This document shows positions 26,506 to 35,587 of a stretch of 64,000 nucleotides of DNA, piece by piece. The position numbers were made by a program, and so were the translations under genes. Source of the DNA: Streptomyces tuirus (lineage in GTDB: Bacteria > Actinomycetota > Actinomycetes > Streptomycetales > Streptomycetaceae); NCBI RefSeq assembly GCF_014701095.1, contig NZ_AP023439.1, positions 3,212,001-3,276,000 of the forward strand, read 5' to 3'. The notes beneath the pieces were generated by a model. It did not search any database, was not told the origin of the DNA, and saw only the letters and a program-made list of their open reading frames with translations. Positions within the stretch are counted from its first letter, which is position 1. Each line of letters begins with the position of its first letter.

Positions 26506-27758
26506 CGCGCACCACCGGCGCTGCCCGGCCACAGCCCCTCGTCCGTCAGCCCCAGCAGGTCGATGGCGTTCCCCCGCACGATCCGCTCCACCACGTCGGG
26601 CTCCAGGTGCCCCATCTGCGCCTCGCCGACCTCGCGGGACTTGGGCCAGGTGGAGTCGGAGTGGGGGTAGTCGGTCTCGTAGAGGACATTGCCGACGCCG
26701 ATGGAGTCGAGGTTGCGCAGTCCGAAGGCGTCGTCGAAGAAGCAGCCGTGGACGTGCTCGGCGAAGAGCTCGGACGGCGGCCGGTGCACCTTGTCGGCGA
26801 CGCCGCCCCAGCCTCGGTTCTCCTCCCACACCACGTCGGCACGCTCCAGGATGTAGGGGATCCAGCCGATCTGCCCCTCGGCGTACATGACCTTGAGGTT
26901 CGGGAACTGCTCGAACTTGCCGCTCATCAGCCAGTCGACCATGGAGAAGCAGCAGTTGGCGTAGGTGATGGTGGAGCCGACGGCGGGCGGGGCGTCGGCG
27001 GAGGTGGACGGCATGCGGCTGCTGGAGCCGATGTGCATGGCGACGACGGTCCCGGTCTCGTCGCACGCCTGAAGGAACGGGTCCCAGCCGTCGGTGTGGA
27101 TGGACGGCAGTCCGAGGAACGGCGGTATCTCGGAGAAGGCGACGGCACGCACCCCGCGGGCGGCGTTGCGCCGGACCTCGGCCGCCGCCAGCTCGGCGTC
27201 CCAGAGGGGGATGAGGGGCAAAGGTATGAGCCTCCCGTGCGCGTCCGGGCCGCACCACTCCTCCACCATCCAGTCGTTGTAGGCGCGCACGCACAGCAGG
27301 CCCAGTTCGTGGTCCTCGGCCTCGGTGAAGGTCTGGCCGCAGAAGCGCGGGAAGGTCGGGAAGCACAGGGCGGACTGGACGTGGTTGACGTCCATGTCGG
27401 CGAGGCGGGAGGTGACGTCGTAGGACCCTGGCCGCATCTGCTCGTAGGTGATGACCTCGAGCCTGATCTCGTCCCTGTCGTACCCCACGGCGGTGTCGAG
27501 CCGGGTCAGGGGCCGCCGCAGCCCCTCGTAGACCCACCAGTCCCCGACCGGCCCGTCGTCCCCGGGCTCCCCCATCACCGGCCTGAAGCGGCCCCCGAGG
27601 AACGTCATTTCCTTCACGGGGGCCCGGACGACGCGCGGTCCGGCTTCCCGGTACTTCCCCGGAAGCCGGTCCCGCCAGACGCTCGCGGGCTCCACGGTGT
27701 GGTCGTCCACGGAGATGATCAGCGGAAAGGTGCTGTCGTGGGTGTCCATGCCGCTCAC
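26502..27758 (-). CDS. Amidohydrolase-family protein
   Basis: Amidohydrolase 2-type protein of 418 residues (415 if the ATG at 27749 is used). The first metal site appears as ISVDDHTVEPASVW, a DxHxxEP form common in actinobacterial members. VVAMHIGSSSRMPST, MYAEGQIGWIPYILERAD and VLYETDYPHSDSTWPKS follow. The truncated gene at the window's right end has the same C-terminal pattern. First gene of its operon; palindrome site 4 lies 12 bases upstream of the GTG, and no Shine-Dalgarno is seen, so the transcript may be nearly leaderless. Confidence 0.9.
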   Translation of the reverse strand: MSGMDTHDSTFPLIISVDDHTVEPASVWRDRLPGKYREAGPRVVRAPVKEMTFLGGRFRPVMGEPGDDGPVGDWWVYEGLRRPLTRLDTAVGYDRDEIRLEVITYEQMRPGSYDVTSRLADMDVNHVQSALCFPTFPRFCGQTFTEAEDHELGLLCVRAYNDWMVEEWCGPDAHGRLIPLPLIPLWDAELAAAEVRRNAARGVRAVAFSEIPPFLGLPSIHTDGWDPFLQACDETGTVVAMHIGSSSRMPSTSADAPPAVGSTITYANCCFSMVDWLMSGKFEQFPNLKVMYAEGQIGWIPYILERADVVWEENRGWGGVADKVHRPPSELFAEHVHGCFFDDAFGLRNLDSIGVGNVLYETDYPHSDSTWPKSREVGEAQMGHLEPDVVERIVRGNAIDLLGLTDEGLWPGSAGGAR

Positions 27759-27770
27759 GGTAGCGCTGAT

Positions 27771-27785
27771 CTGACGGGGCGTCAG
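27771..27785. promoter_or_regulatory. Regulon palindrome, site 4 (perfect)
   Basis: CTGACG-GGG-CGTCAG, preceded by GAT. It lies 12 bases upstream of the GTG start of the amidohydrolase at 27758 and would cover its core promoter. Confidence 0.85.
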
Positions 27786-27872
27786 CTATGTGGTACTGGA
27801 GCGCTTGGGCTCCGGCCACCTCCCCGCACCCGGGCACGCCCGCGCGAATCCCGCCCATCCGCTCCACTCCCG

Positions 27873-28799
27873 TCACCCCGAGGCGAGCAGCGCCGCGCGG
27901 ATCTCCGAGATCATCCGGTCGGGGTGGTGGAAGACGTCCTGGGCGGTGAAGCGCAGCAGGCTGCGCACCTCGGGGCACTGGAGGACCTGGTTGAAACGGG
28001 AGATGTCCCGACGGTGCGCCTCGCGGGTGCCGTGGTAGGCGTAGCCCTCGATCTCGACCGCCAGCCCCTCGCGCCGGAAGAGGAAGTCGAGGACGACACG
28101 GCGGCCGGCCGGGGTGAACAGTTCCACCTGGCTCTCGGGACGGAGAGCGGCGTCGGTCATGCGCAGGCGGGCGATGGTCTCCGCCGGCGAACCGGCCCGG
28201 GGGTCGCACAACCCGAGCCGGCGGCGGGCTCTCGCCGCCCCCTGCCCGGGGAGAGCCAGAGCGGCCCCGACGGTGTCCAGCGAGGTGAGCGGCGCCCTGC
28301 GCACATGGCCGACTCTCCGGTGGCTCACCCCTGACTCCAGGGCCACGAGCGCGTCGTCCCTCGGCAGGGAACGCAGGAGGTCGGCGAGGGTCCGTGCCGG
28401 GCTCGTGAGCCGCAGACCGTAGCGCAGCGCCGTGTCCCCGGCGTCGAGGTGAGCCCGGCGCACCCGCACGCCCCGGGCCTTGCCACGGAAGGTCAGTGCG
28501 GGGTCGATGAAGTCCAGGGGCACCTCGGTGGCCGGAGCAAGGGTCTCGATCCGCCACAGGGCGGCAGCGCAGCGGTGACTCACGACGAGTCGTGGATTGA
28601 GGAGCTGCACGGCCCGGAGCCGCACGGGCAGGCCCGCGTCCCGGCCCGGTTCCGCCCAGGCGCCCGCCTGCAGCCGGCCCCAGCCCTCAGCCCGCAGAGC
28701 ACGCGTGAGACCCCGCGCGGGCCAGCCGCACTCCAGGGCACGGCAGGTGAGCAGCACGCCCCCTTCTGCCAGCTCCCGCAGCGGCCTTCGTTCCCCCAT
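27873..28799 (-). CDS. DUF559 / Vsr-like nuclease-fold protein with N-terminal AbiEi-type region
   Basis: Protein of 308 residues. The N-terminal half (LAEGGVLLTCRALECGWPAR..., ...VSHRCAAALWRIE) resembles AbiEi-type antitoxin or transcription-regulator regions. The C-terminal part, LDFLFRREGLAVEIEGYAYHGTREAHRRDISRFNQVL, has the PD-(D/E)xK-like pattern of DUF559/Vsr-type proteins. Such proteins are frequent single genes in actinobacteria and their role is unknown. It lies downstream of the afsS-like gene and is not preceded by the palindrome. Confidence 0.8.
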   Translation of the reverse strand: MGERRPLRELAEGGVLLTCRALECGWPARGLTRALRAEGWGRLQAGAWAEPGRDAGLPVRLRAVQLLNPRLVVSHRCAAALWRIETLAPATEVPLDFIDPALTFRGKARGVRVRRAHLDAGDTALRYGLRLTSPARTLADLLRSLPRDDALVALESGVSHRRVGHVRRAPLTSLDTVGAALALPGQGAARARRRLGLCDPRAGSPAETIARLRMTDAALRPESQVELFTPAGRRVVLDFLFRREGLAVEIEGYAYHGTREAHRRDISRFNQVLQCPEVRSLLRFTAQDVFHHPDRMISEIRAALLASG

Positions 28800-28945
28800 G
28801 CCCTCAAGATCGCAGAATCCCGCCGGCCGCCTCCGCCCCCTGTGGATAACCCTCCGGGCCGACGGAATGTCCTGGTTCCGGACACACCTCGGCCGCGACG
28901 GCTCCCCCTCCGCGCCGCCGCGGCCGAACCCCGTGCAACGGTGGC

Positions 28946-29122
28946 TTACTTCGTCGGCTTGAAAGGCTCCGACGTGGCGTGCAGGTCCTTCGTCTCCAGC
29001 GGCTCGTCCGTGGCGTGCAGGTCCTGCTTCTTGACGGCGTCCTTGTCCGTGGCGTGCAGGTCCTCGGTGCCGAGCGGCTCGTCCGTGGCGTGCAGGTCCT
29101 GAGGCTTGAGCTCGTCGCCCAT
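28946..29122 (-). CDS. afsS: AfsS-like repeat peptide
   Basis: Peptide of 58 residues made of four imperfect repeats: PQDLHATDEP, TEDLHATDKD, KQDLHATDEP and TKDLHATSEP. AfsS of S. coelicolor is a similarly short, repeat-built protein encoded directly downstream of afsR and activated by AfsR; its repeats contain a related D-H core. Location and design support the name, although the repeat words differ from what I remember of AfsS. GGGGAG precedes the ATG at 29122. A terminator-like hairpin at 29166-29207 separates it from afsR, so it should have its own promoter. Confidence 0.75.
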   Translation of the reverse strand: MGDELKPQDLHATDEPLGTEDLHATDKDAVKKQDLHATDEPLETKDLHATSEPFKPTK

Positions 29123-29165
29123 GATCGTCAACTCCCCTTGGCATGGATCAAGCAGTGAGGTCGGC

Positions 29166-29207
29166 GGGCCCGCCCGGTCACTCCCCCGAGGGTGGCCGGG
29201 CGGGCCC
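29166..29207. terminator. Hairpin between afsR and the afsS-like gene
   Basis: GGGCCCGCCCGG at 29166-29177 pairs perfectly with CCGGGCGGGCCC at 29196-29207 across an 18-base loop, giving a 12-bp GC stem. It lies 130 bases past the afsR stop on the minus strand and about 40 bases before the afsS-like start. No U-run follows, as is usual in Streptomyces. Confidence 0.7.
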
Positions 29208-29340
29208 ACCCGGGCCGCTCACCCCGGACAACCGGAGCGAGGCCCGTGCGGTGACCCGTCTGCCCCCCGACGCGACGGATCGACTGCGTCCATCATGGCG
29301 TGGGGGGATAAACGAACGATGAACGCCCCGACCCGTCGCC

Positions 29341-32300
29341 TCAGGCCGCCTGCACCGGGGACAGCAGCGCCCGCACCTCGGCGGCCTCCGGCGAGCCCAA
29401 CTCCTCGTAGATTCCGGCCGCTTCCTGCCAGCAGACCTGGGCCCGGCCGGTCTGGCCGATGCCGCTCAGCGCGCGTCCGAGGACCGTGAGGACGTTGCCC
29501 CGCCGCCACTCCCCGCCGATCCCGCGCAGGACCGTGAGGGCCATCTCGGCGTTGGCGGCGGCCCGCGCAGCACGCCGGGCGGCGAGATCCACCTCCGCCA
29601 GCCGGAACAGACTCATGCCCTCCCAGAGGCGCTGCCGGCTGTCCCGGAACACCTCCAGCGCCTCCTGGAGCCGGTCGGCGGCGCTGCTCAGCTCCCCGCT
29701 CTGGGTGAGGGCGAGCCCGAGGGCGTAGCGGGCGTTCGCCCCGCGCAGGGCGTTGCCCATGGCGTCGTAGATGTCGATGCCCTCCTGGGCCAGCGCGACC
29801 GCGCTCTGGGTGCGCCCGGTGGCGAGATGGATCCGGGAGAGGTTGCAGAGCGCGGCGGCCACACCGGGGCGGTCGCCCAGGGCCCGGAAGTGCTCGATGG
29901 CCCGGGACAGGTGCTCCTCGCCGTCCGCGTGGCGGTTCTGGTAGAGCGCGATGATGCCGCGCGCGTTGCGCGCCCAGCAGACGGGGAGCAGGTCGTCGGA
30001 CTCCTGCGCGAGGAGGATGGCCCGTTCCGCCTCCTCCTCGGCCCGTTCGAAACGGCCGCTCACGTGATGGACGTTGACGAGCGTCATCAGCGCCCGGGCC
30101 TCCGCGCGGCCGAGCCCGTGCGACCGGGCCGCGCCGACGAGCGCCTGGGCGGTCGCCTCGTACTCCTTGGAGTTGGCCCCCGACTCGGAGAGGTCGTGCG
30201 CCGCCCACAGCATGTCGATCGCCCGCGGGAGGGTCTCCGGCCGCCCCGCGGCCTGCCGTACGCAGGCGAGGAGGCAGATGGCCTCCGCGTACAGCCAGTC
30301 CTGCGCCGCGTGCCGGTTGTCGAACCGCAGCCCCGGGTACGACGTGGGCTCCAGATGGTCCACCAGCCGGTCCCCGGGCCGCTCGATCGCGTACACCCCG
30401 GCCGCGGACGCCAGGTAGAAGTCCAGCAGCCGGGACAGCGCCGAGCTGCGTTCGCTCGGGGGGAGTTCGTCTCTTTCCGCGCAGGCACGCGCGTAGAGCC
30501 GCACCAGGTCGTGGAAGCGGTAGCGGCCGGGGGCCGCCGATTCCAGGAGGGAGGTGTCCACGAGGGACTCCAGCAGGTCCTCCGTGTCCTCCACCGGCAG
30601 GTCGAGGACCGCCGCCGCGGCGGCCAGGGAGATGTCGGGGCCGTCCGCCAGGCCCAGCAGGCGGAACGCGCGGGCCTGGGCGGGTTCCAGCTGGCCGTAG
30701 CCGAGCTCGAAGGTGGCCTTGACGGCCAGGTCGCCGGCCTGGAGCTCGTCCAAACGGCGGCGCTCGTCGGCGAGCTTCGCCGCGAGGACGGACACCGTCC
30801 AGGTGCGGCGGGCCGCCAGGCGGGACGCCGCAATGCGGATCGCCAGCGGCAGGAAACCGCAGGCCGCGACCACATCGAGCGCGGCCTTCCGCTCGGACGC
30901 CACCCGCTCCTCGCCCACGATCTTCGTGAACAGCGCCAGCGCCTCGTCCGGGGACATCACGTCCAGGTCGACCAGATGGGCACCCGCCAGGTCCAGCATC
31001 CGCACCCGGGAGGTGACCAGCGCGGCGCAGCCGTCCGTGCCCGGGAGCAGGGGACGCACCTGGGCGGCGTCCCGGGCGTTGTCCAGCAGGACCAGCACCC
31101 GGCGCCCGGCGAGGACCGAGCGGTAGAGGGCCGCGCGTTCCTCCAGGGAGTCGGGGATGGCCGAGTCGGCCGTGCCTAGGGCGCGCAGGAAGGAGCCCAG
31201 AACCGTCTCCGGCTCCGCCGCCCGGGCGCCCGCGCCCTGGAGGTCGACGTACAGCTGCCCGTCCGGGAAGGCGGCGCGCGCCTGGTGCGCCACGTGCACC
31301 GCCAGGGTCGTCTTGCCGACGCCGCCGATGCCGGCCAGGGCCGAGACCGCCATGACCCGGCCCTCGGTGGAGGCCAGGATGTCGCCGAGCTCCCGTACGA
31401 AACCGGAGCGGCCGGTGAAGTCCGGGACGGTCGCGGGCAGTTGTGCCGGGCGGACGGGGACGGCGGCCGGCTCGGGCGCCGGGGAGGAAGGCTTGGCAAG
31501 CCCGGGGTCCGCCCGGAGGATCCGCTGCTGCAGCTCACTCAGGCCGGGGCGCGGGTCCACGCCCAGTTCGTCGGCGAGCAGGCGGCGGGTGTCGGCGTAG
31601 ACGGCCAGTGCCTCGGCCTGGCGTCCGCTGCGGTAGAGCGCCAGCATCAGCAGCTCCCGGAGCCGCTCCCGGAGGGGATGGGCCGCGGTGAGGGCCGTGA
31701 GCTCCGAGACGGCCTCGGCGTGGCGGCCCTGCTCCAGGTCCATGTCCAGGCGCGATTCGACGAGCTGGAGCCGCCACTCCTCCAGCCGGACGCGCTGGGC
31801 CTGCGCGTACGGGCCCGGCACTCCGGCCAGGGTCTCCCCGTCCCACAGGGCGAGGGCACGGCGCAGGGTCTCGCGGGCGTGGGCGAGGTCGCCCGCGGAG
31901 CGGGCCTTCTCCGCCCCGGTCGCCAGGTCCTGGGCGACGGTGAGGTCCAGGGCGTCCTCGGCGAGGTCGCGGACCGCGTAGCCGCCGGACTCGCTGACCA
32001 GGACGGGGGTGGGCGCGGTGCCGTGGGACCGGCGGGCCTCGCCGCCCGGGTCCAGCACCTTGCGCAGGCGGGAGGCGTACGTCCGTACCGCCGCCAGCGC
32101 CTGCGAGGGCGGTTCCTCGCCCCACAGGGCGTCGATGAGCTCCGCCGCCGTGGCGGTGCGGCCCTCGCGCAGCAGCAGGGCGGCGAGCAGGGCGCGTTGC
32201 TGGGGGGACCCGGTGGTGACCGGTTCGTCACCGCGCCAGGCGCGCACGGGCCCGAGCACACTGAAGCGCAGAGCGGCGGGCTCCGCCGGCCGCTCCGCCT

Positions 32301-32391
32301 CGGTCGTCGCCGCCGGCTCCGACGCCGTCGGCGTGGAGTCGAGGCGCCGCTGCTCCGGTACGCGCGGCACACCGTCCGGTACACCGTCCAT
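29341..32391 (-). CDS. afsR: AfsR-type SARP/NB-ARC/TPR transcriptional regulator
   Basis: Global regulator of 1016 residues. The N-terminal winged-helix OmpR-type domain is at about 42-140 (RFSVLGPVRAWRGDEPV...). The bacterial transcriptional activation domain is at about 145-290. The NB-ARC ATPase has the P-loop GIGGVGKT at 354-361 and LLDNARDAAQVRPLLPG downstream. Tetratricopeptide repeats fill about 690-1000. AfsR of S. coelicolor (about 993 residues) has the same order, is phosphorylated by AfsK and activates afsS. The ATG at 32391 has AGGGGG upstream. Confidence 0.92.
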   Translation of the reverse strand: MDGVPDGVPRVPEQRRLDSTPTASEPAATTEAERPAEPAALRFSVLGPVRAWRGDEPVTTGSPQQRALLAALLLREGRTATAAELIDALWGEEPPSQALAAVRTYASRLRKVLDPGGEARRSHGTAPTPVLVSESGGYAVRDLAEDALDLTVAQDLATGAEKARSAGDLAHARETLRRALALWDGETLAGVPGPYAQAQRVRLEEWRLQLVESRLDMDLEQGRHAEAVSELTALTAAHPLRERLRELLMLALYRSGRQAEALAVYADTRRLLADELGVDPRPGLSELQQRILRADPGLAKPSSPAPEPAAVPVRPAQLPATVPDFTGRSGFVRELGDILASTEGRVMAVSALAGIGGVGKTTLAVHVAHQARAAFPDGQLYVDLQGAGARAAEPETVLGSFLRALGTADSAIPDSLEERAALYRSVLAGRRVLVLLDNARDAAQVRPLLPGTDGCAALVTSRVRMLDLAGAHLVDLDVMSPDEALALFTKIVGEERVASERKAALDVVAACGFLPLAIRIAASRLAARRTWTVSVLAAKLADERRRLDELQAGDLAVKATFELGYGQLEPAQARAFRLLGLADGPDISLAAAAAVLDLPVEDTEDLLESLVDTSLLESAAPGRYRFHDLVRLYARACAERDELPPSERSSALSRLLDFYLASAAGVYAIERPGDRLVDHLEPTSYPGLRFDNRHAAQDWLYAEAICLLACVRQAAGRPETLPRAIDMLWAAHDLSESGANSKEYEATAQALVGAARSHGLGRAEARALMTLVNVHHVSGRFERAEEEAERAILLAQESDDLLPVCWARNARGIIALYQNRHADGEEHLSRAIEHFRALGDRPGVAAALCNLSRIHLATGRTQSAVALAQEGIDIYDAMGNALRGANARYALGLALTQSGELSSAADRLQEALEVFRDSRQRLWEGMSLFRLAEVDLAARRAARAAANAEMALTVLRGIGGEWRRGNVLTVLGRALSGIGQTGRAQVCWQEAAGIYEELGSPEAAEVRALLSPVQAA

Positions 32392-32711
32392 GCAGTCCCC
32401 CTAGACATCCTGAGCAACCACGCCAGTTTGCCTTGTTGGCGGCGGATACGTCAGCCGTGGGAGACACCGATCACAGGGCGGCACACGGGAGTCCACCAGG
32501 TCTGCACACTCTCTCCGCACCTGGTTGGCCAGCGGCCGCTTGGGAAAGGGAAGTTGGAGCGTTCGGGCTCACCGGCGAAGCTCTGGACCAGGTCAGGAAG
32601 CGAGAGGGCCGCCCAACTGCTCCAGTCGCCTCCTGGTGTCGCCGTGGTGAGGTCGGACGGGGCGGTGTGGGTCTCCGGTCCCGAGTGTCACCGGCACCCC
32701 TGCCCTGCCGG
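32392..32711. other. Intergenic region upstream of afsR
   Basis: A gap of 320 bases between the end of the acyl-CoA synthetase gene and the afsR start, both on the minus strand. No gene with a ribosome site is visible on either strand and no regulon palindrome is present. It should contain the afsR promoter. Confidence 0.6.
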
Positions 32712-34319
32712 TCAGCCGGTGACCCGGGCCCGCAGGGCGCCCTTCACCACCTTCCCGCTCGCATTGCGCGGCAGCTCGGCGACGAACTCCACCGTTCTCG
32801 GGACCTTGTAGTTCGCCATCTCCCTGCGGGACCAGGCGATCAGGTCGTCGGCGGTCAGCAGGGCGCCGGGGCGTCGTACGACGTAGGCCCGGCCGACCTC
32901 GCCGAGCCGGGCGTCCGGTACGCCGATCACCGCCACGTCGGCCACGTCCGGGTGCAGGCCCAGGAGCTGCTCTATCTCCGCGGGGTAGGCGTTGAAGCCG
33001 CCGACGATGAACATGTCCTTGAGGCGGTCGGTGATGCGCAGGTTGCCCGCCGCGTCCAGGACGCCGATGTCACCGGTGCGCAGCCAGCCGTCGGGGGTCA
33101 GCACCTCGGCGGTGGCCTGCTCGTCCTCGTAGTAGCCGGACATGACGGTGAAGCCGCGTACCAGGACCTCGCCGGGCACGCCGGGTTCCACGGACCGGCC
33201 CTCGGGGTCCACGACCCGGATCCGGGTGCCGGGGACGGCGCGGCCCGACGTGGAGGCGATGACCGTCGAGTCGTCGCCGCGCCGGCACATCGTGACGATG
33301 CCGCTCGCCTCGGAGAGGCCGTAGGCCGTCAGGACCGTGCCGATGCCGAGTTCGGTGCGCAGGCGCTCGACCAGGCGCAGCGGCACCACCGCCGCTCCCG
33401 TCACGACCAGGCGGAGGGCCGAGAGGTCGTGGGTGTCGCGTGCGGGGTGGTCAAGGAGGGACTGCAGGAGGGTCGGGGGGCCGGGGAGTACGGAGACCCG
33501 CTCGGCGGCGATGTTGGCCAGGACCGTGTTCACGCCGGACACCGGCTGGGGGATCATCGTGGCGCCCCGCATGAGGCAGGCGATCACCCCGGCCTTGTAG
33601 CCGAAGGTGTGGAAGAAGGGGTTGACGATCAGATAGCGGTCGCCCCGGGTGAGGCCCGCGAGGTCGCCCCAGATGTCGTAGGCACGCAGCGTCTGGTCGT
33701 GGGTGATGACCGCGCCCTTGGGGCGGCCGGTCGTGCCCGAGGTGAAGATGATGTCCGAGGGCCAGGAGCCCTGTACGGCCGCGGACCGGTCGCGTACGTC
33801 CGCCGTTCCCACGCCCTCTCCTCCGGCCAGGAAGTCCTTCCAGGTCAGGAAGCCGGCCGGGGCGTCCTCCGAGAGGACGACCGCGTGCTTCAGGGCGGGC
33901 AGGCCGGGCAGGGGGCCGGTGCCCGGGCCGTCGCCTGCGGCCCTGCGCAGGGACGCCACGTACGACGTGCCGAGGAACGTGCCCGTCACGAACAGCAGTC
34001 GGGCGCCGCTGCGGCGCAGCACGTCCGCGGCTTCGGCGCCCTTGAACCGGGTGTTCAGCGGCACGAGCACGGCGCCCGCCGACACCGCGCCCAGGGCCGC
34101 GACGATCCAGTCGAGGGAGTTGGGGGCCCAGATGGCGACCCGGTCGCCCGGTTCGGCGCCGGTGGCCAGGCAGGCAGCCGCGGCGCGCTCCACGCGTGCG
34201 CCGAGTTCCGCGTAGGTGACGCGGGTGCGGCCCTCGACGACCGCCTCGACGTCCGCATAGCGCTCGGCCGCCGTCGTGACCAGGTCCGGAACGCTTTCCC
34301 ATGCCGTATTCGCCCGCAC
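32712..34319 (-). CDS. Acyl-CoA synthetase (AMP-forming), FadD-like
   Basis: Adenylate-forming ligase of 535 residues that would activate a carboxylic acid as its CoA thioester. The AMP-binding P-loop IIFTSGTTGRPKGAVITHDQ, the A5-like AYGLSEASGIVTMC, GWLRTGDIGVLDAAGNLRI and the C-terminal LPRNASGKVVKGALR with its catalytic lysine are all present. It is divergent from the thiolase operon at 34417 across a 97-base region holding a compound palindrome, so it is probably the activating enzyme of the regulon. Confidence 0.94.
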   Translation of the reverse strand: MRANTAWESVPDLVTTAAERYADVEAVVEGRTRVTYAELGARVERAAAACLATGAEPGDRVAIWAPNSLDWIVAALGAVSAGAVLVPLNTRFKGAEAADVLRRSGARLLFVTGTFLGTSYVASLRRAAGDGPGTGPLPGLPALKHAVVLSEDAPAGFLTWKDFLAGGEGVGTADVRDRSAAVQGSWPSDIIFTSGTTGRPKGAVITHDQTLRAYDIWGDLAGLTRGDRYLIVNPFFHTFGYKAGVIACLMRGATMIPQPVSGVNTVLANIAAERVSVLPGPPTLLQSLLDHPARDTHDLSALRLVVTGAAVVPLRLVERLRTELGIGTVLTAYGLSEASGIVTMCRRGDDSTVIASTSGRAVPGTRIRVVDPEGRSVEPGVPGEVLVRGFTVMSGYYEDEQATAEVLTPDGWLRTGDIGVLDAAGNLRITDRLKDMFIVGGFNAYPAEIEQLLGLHPDVADVAVIGVPDARLGEVGRAYVVRRPGALLTADDLIAWSRREMANYKVPRTVEFVAELPRNASGKVVKGALRARVTG

Positions 34320-34352
34320 CGTACGCCTCCCCGCACCCTAGGAGCTGACTAT

Positions 34353-34386
34353 CCGTCAGATTATCTGTAATCTGACGGGCTGTCAG
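34353..34386. promoter_or_regulatory. Compound regulon operator, site 5
   Basis: CTGACG-GGC-TGTCAG (34372-34386, one mismatch) overlaps a second inverted repeat, CCGTCAGATTA-TCTG-TAATCTGACGG (34353-34378, 11-bp perfect arms). Three half-sites are therefore arrayed between the divergent acyl-CoA synthetase and thiolase genes. Confidence 0.8.
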
Positions 34387-34416
34387 CGACCGTTCCGGCC
34401 CGGAGGTGCGCGCAGC

Positions 34417-35577
34417 ATGGCAGCAGGATCGGGCGGCCTCAAGGACGCCACCGCTCTCGTCGGCATAGGCCAGACGCCCTTCGCCAAGCGGCTCCCGGAG
34501 GACGAACGCACCCTGGCCTGCCGGGCCGTCCTGGCCGCTCTCGACGACGCCGGGATCACGCCCGGCGAGGTCGACGCCCTCGCCTCCTACACCATGGAGG
34601 AGACGGACGAGGTGGAGCTGGCGAAGGCCTGCGGCTTCGGCGACCTCACCTTCTTCAGCAAGGTCGGCTTCGGCGGCGGGGGTTCATGCGCCACCGTCGC
34701 CCATCTCGCCGCCGCCATCACGGCCGGGCAGGCGAGCGTCGGGGTCGCCTGGCGGTCCCGGAAGAGGGGCAGCGGCCCCCGGCCCTGGACCGACACCACC
34801 GTCCAGCTCCCGACCCCGGCCCAGTGGACCCGCCCGTACGGGCTGCTCAGGCCCGCCGACGAGATCGCGATGCTCACCCGCCGCTACCTGCACGAGTACG
34901 GCGCCACCCGCGACCACCTCTTCAACGTCGCCCTCGCCTGCCGCAACCGGGCCAACCAGAACCCCGCCGCGATCATGTACGACCGCCCCCTGACCCGCGA
35001 GATGTACATGGCCTCCCGCTGGATCAGCGAGCCGCTGTGCCTGTTCGACAACTGCCTGGAGACGGACGGGGCGCTGGCCTGTGTGGTCGTCTCCGCCGAG
35101 CGCGCCCGCGACTGCCGCCGCACACCCGTCTACGTCCACTCCGTCGCCCAGTCGCTGCCCGCCCAGCACCACGGCATGGTCAACTACTGGAACGACGACC
35201 CCCTCACCGGCCCCGCCTGGAGCGCCGCCCGGCATCTGTGGAAGCACTCCGACCTGGCCCCCGAGGACGTCGACGTCGCCCAGATCTACGACGCCTTCAC
35301 GCCCCTGGTCCTGCTCTCCCTGGAGGGCTACGGCTTCTGCGGGCGCGGTGAGGGCGGGGCGTTCACCGAGGGCGGGGCGCTGGAGACCGGCGGGCTGCTG
35401 CCGGTGAACACCGGCGGGGGCGGGCTGTCCGAGGCCTATGTGCACGGCTTCAACCTGATCAACGAGGGGGTCAGACAGCTGCGCGGGACCAGTACCGCGC
35501 AGGTGCCGGGCGCCTCCGCCTGTCTGGTCACGGCCGGGGAAGGGGTCCCGACCTCCGCCCTGCTGCTGAGGAGTTGA
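34417..35577 (+). CDS. Thiolase / SCP2-type lipid-transfer protein
   Basis: Protein of 386 residues of the thiolase-like branch related to sterol-carrier thiolases and retro-aldolases. Cys91 in GFGGGGSCATVAHLAAAI is a possible nucleophile. The late motifs AQIYDAFTPLVLLSLEGYGFCGRGEGG and LPVNTGGGGLSEAYVHG are typical of this branch. GGAGG lies 10 bases before the ATG. It is followed 10 bases later by a DUF35 partner and a coupled crotonase, the arrangement of thiolase-DUF35 complexes that shorten acyl-CoA side chains. Confidence 0.9.
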   Translation: MAAGSGGLKDATALVGIGQTPFAKRLPEDERTLACRAVLAALDDAGITPGEVDALASYTMEETDEVELAKACGFGDLTFFSKVGFGGGGSCATVAHLAAAITAGQASVGVAWRSRKRGSGPRPWTDTTVQLPTPAQWTRPYGLLRPADEIAMLTRRYLHEYGATRDHLFNVALACRNRANQNPAAIMYDRPLTREMYMASRWISEPLCLFDNCLETDGALACVVVSAERARDCRRTPVYVHSVAQSLPAQHHGMVNYWNDDPLTGPAWSAARHLWKHSDLAPEDVDVAQIYDAFTPLVLLSLEGYGFCGRGEGGAFTEGGALETGGLLPVNTGGGGLSEAYVHGFNLINEGVRQLRGTSTAQVPGASACLVTAGEGVPTSALLLRS

Positions 35578-35587
35578 GGAGCCGCTC

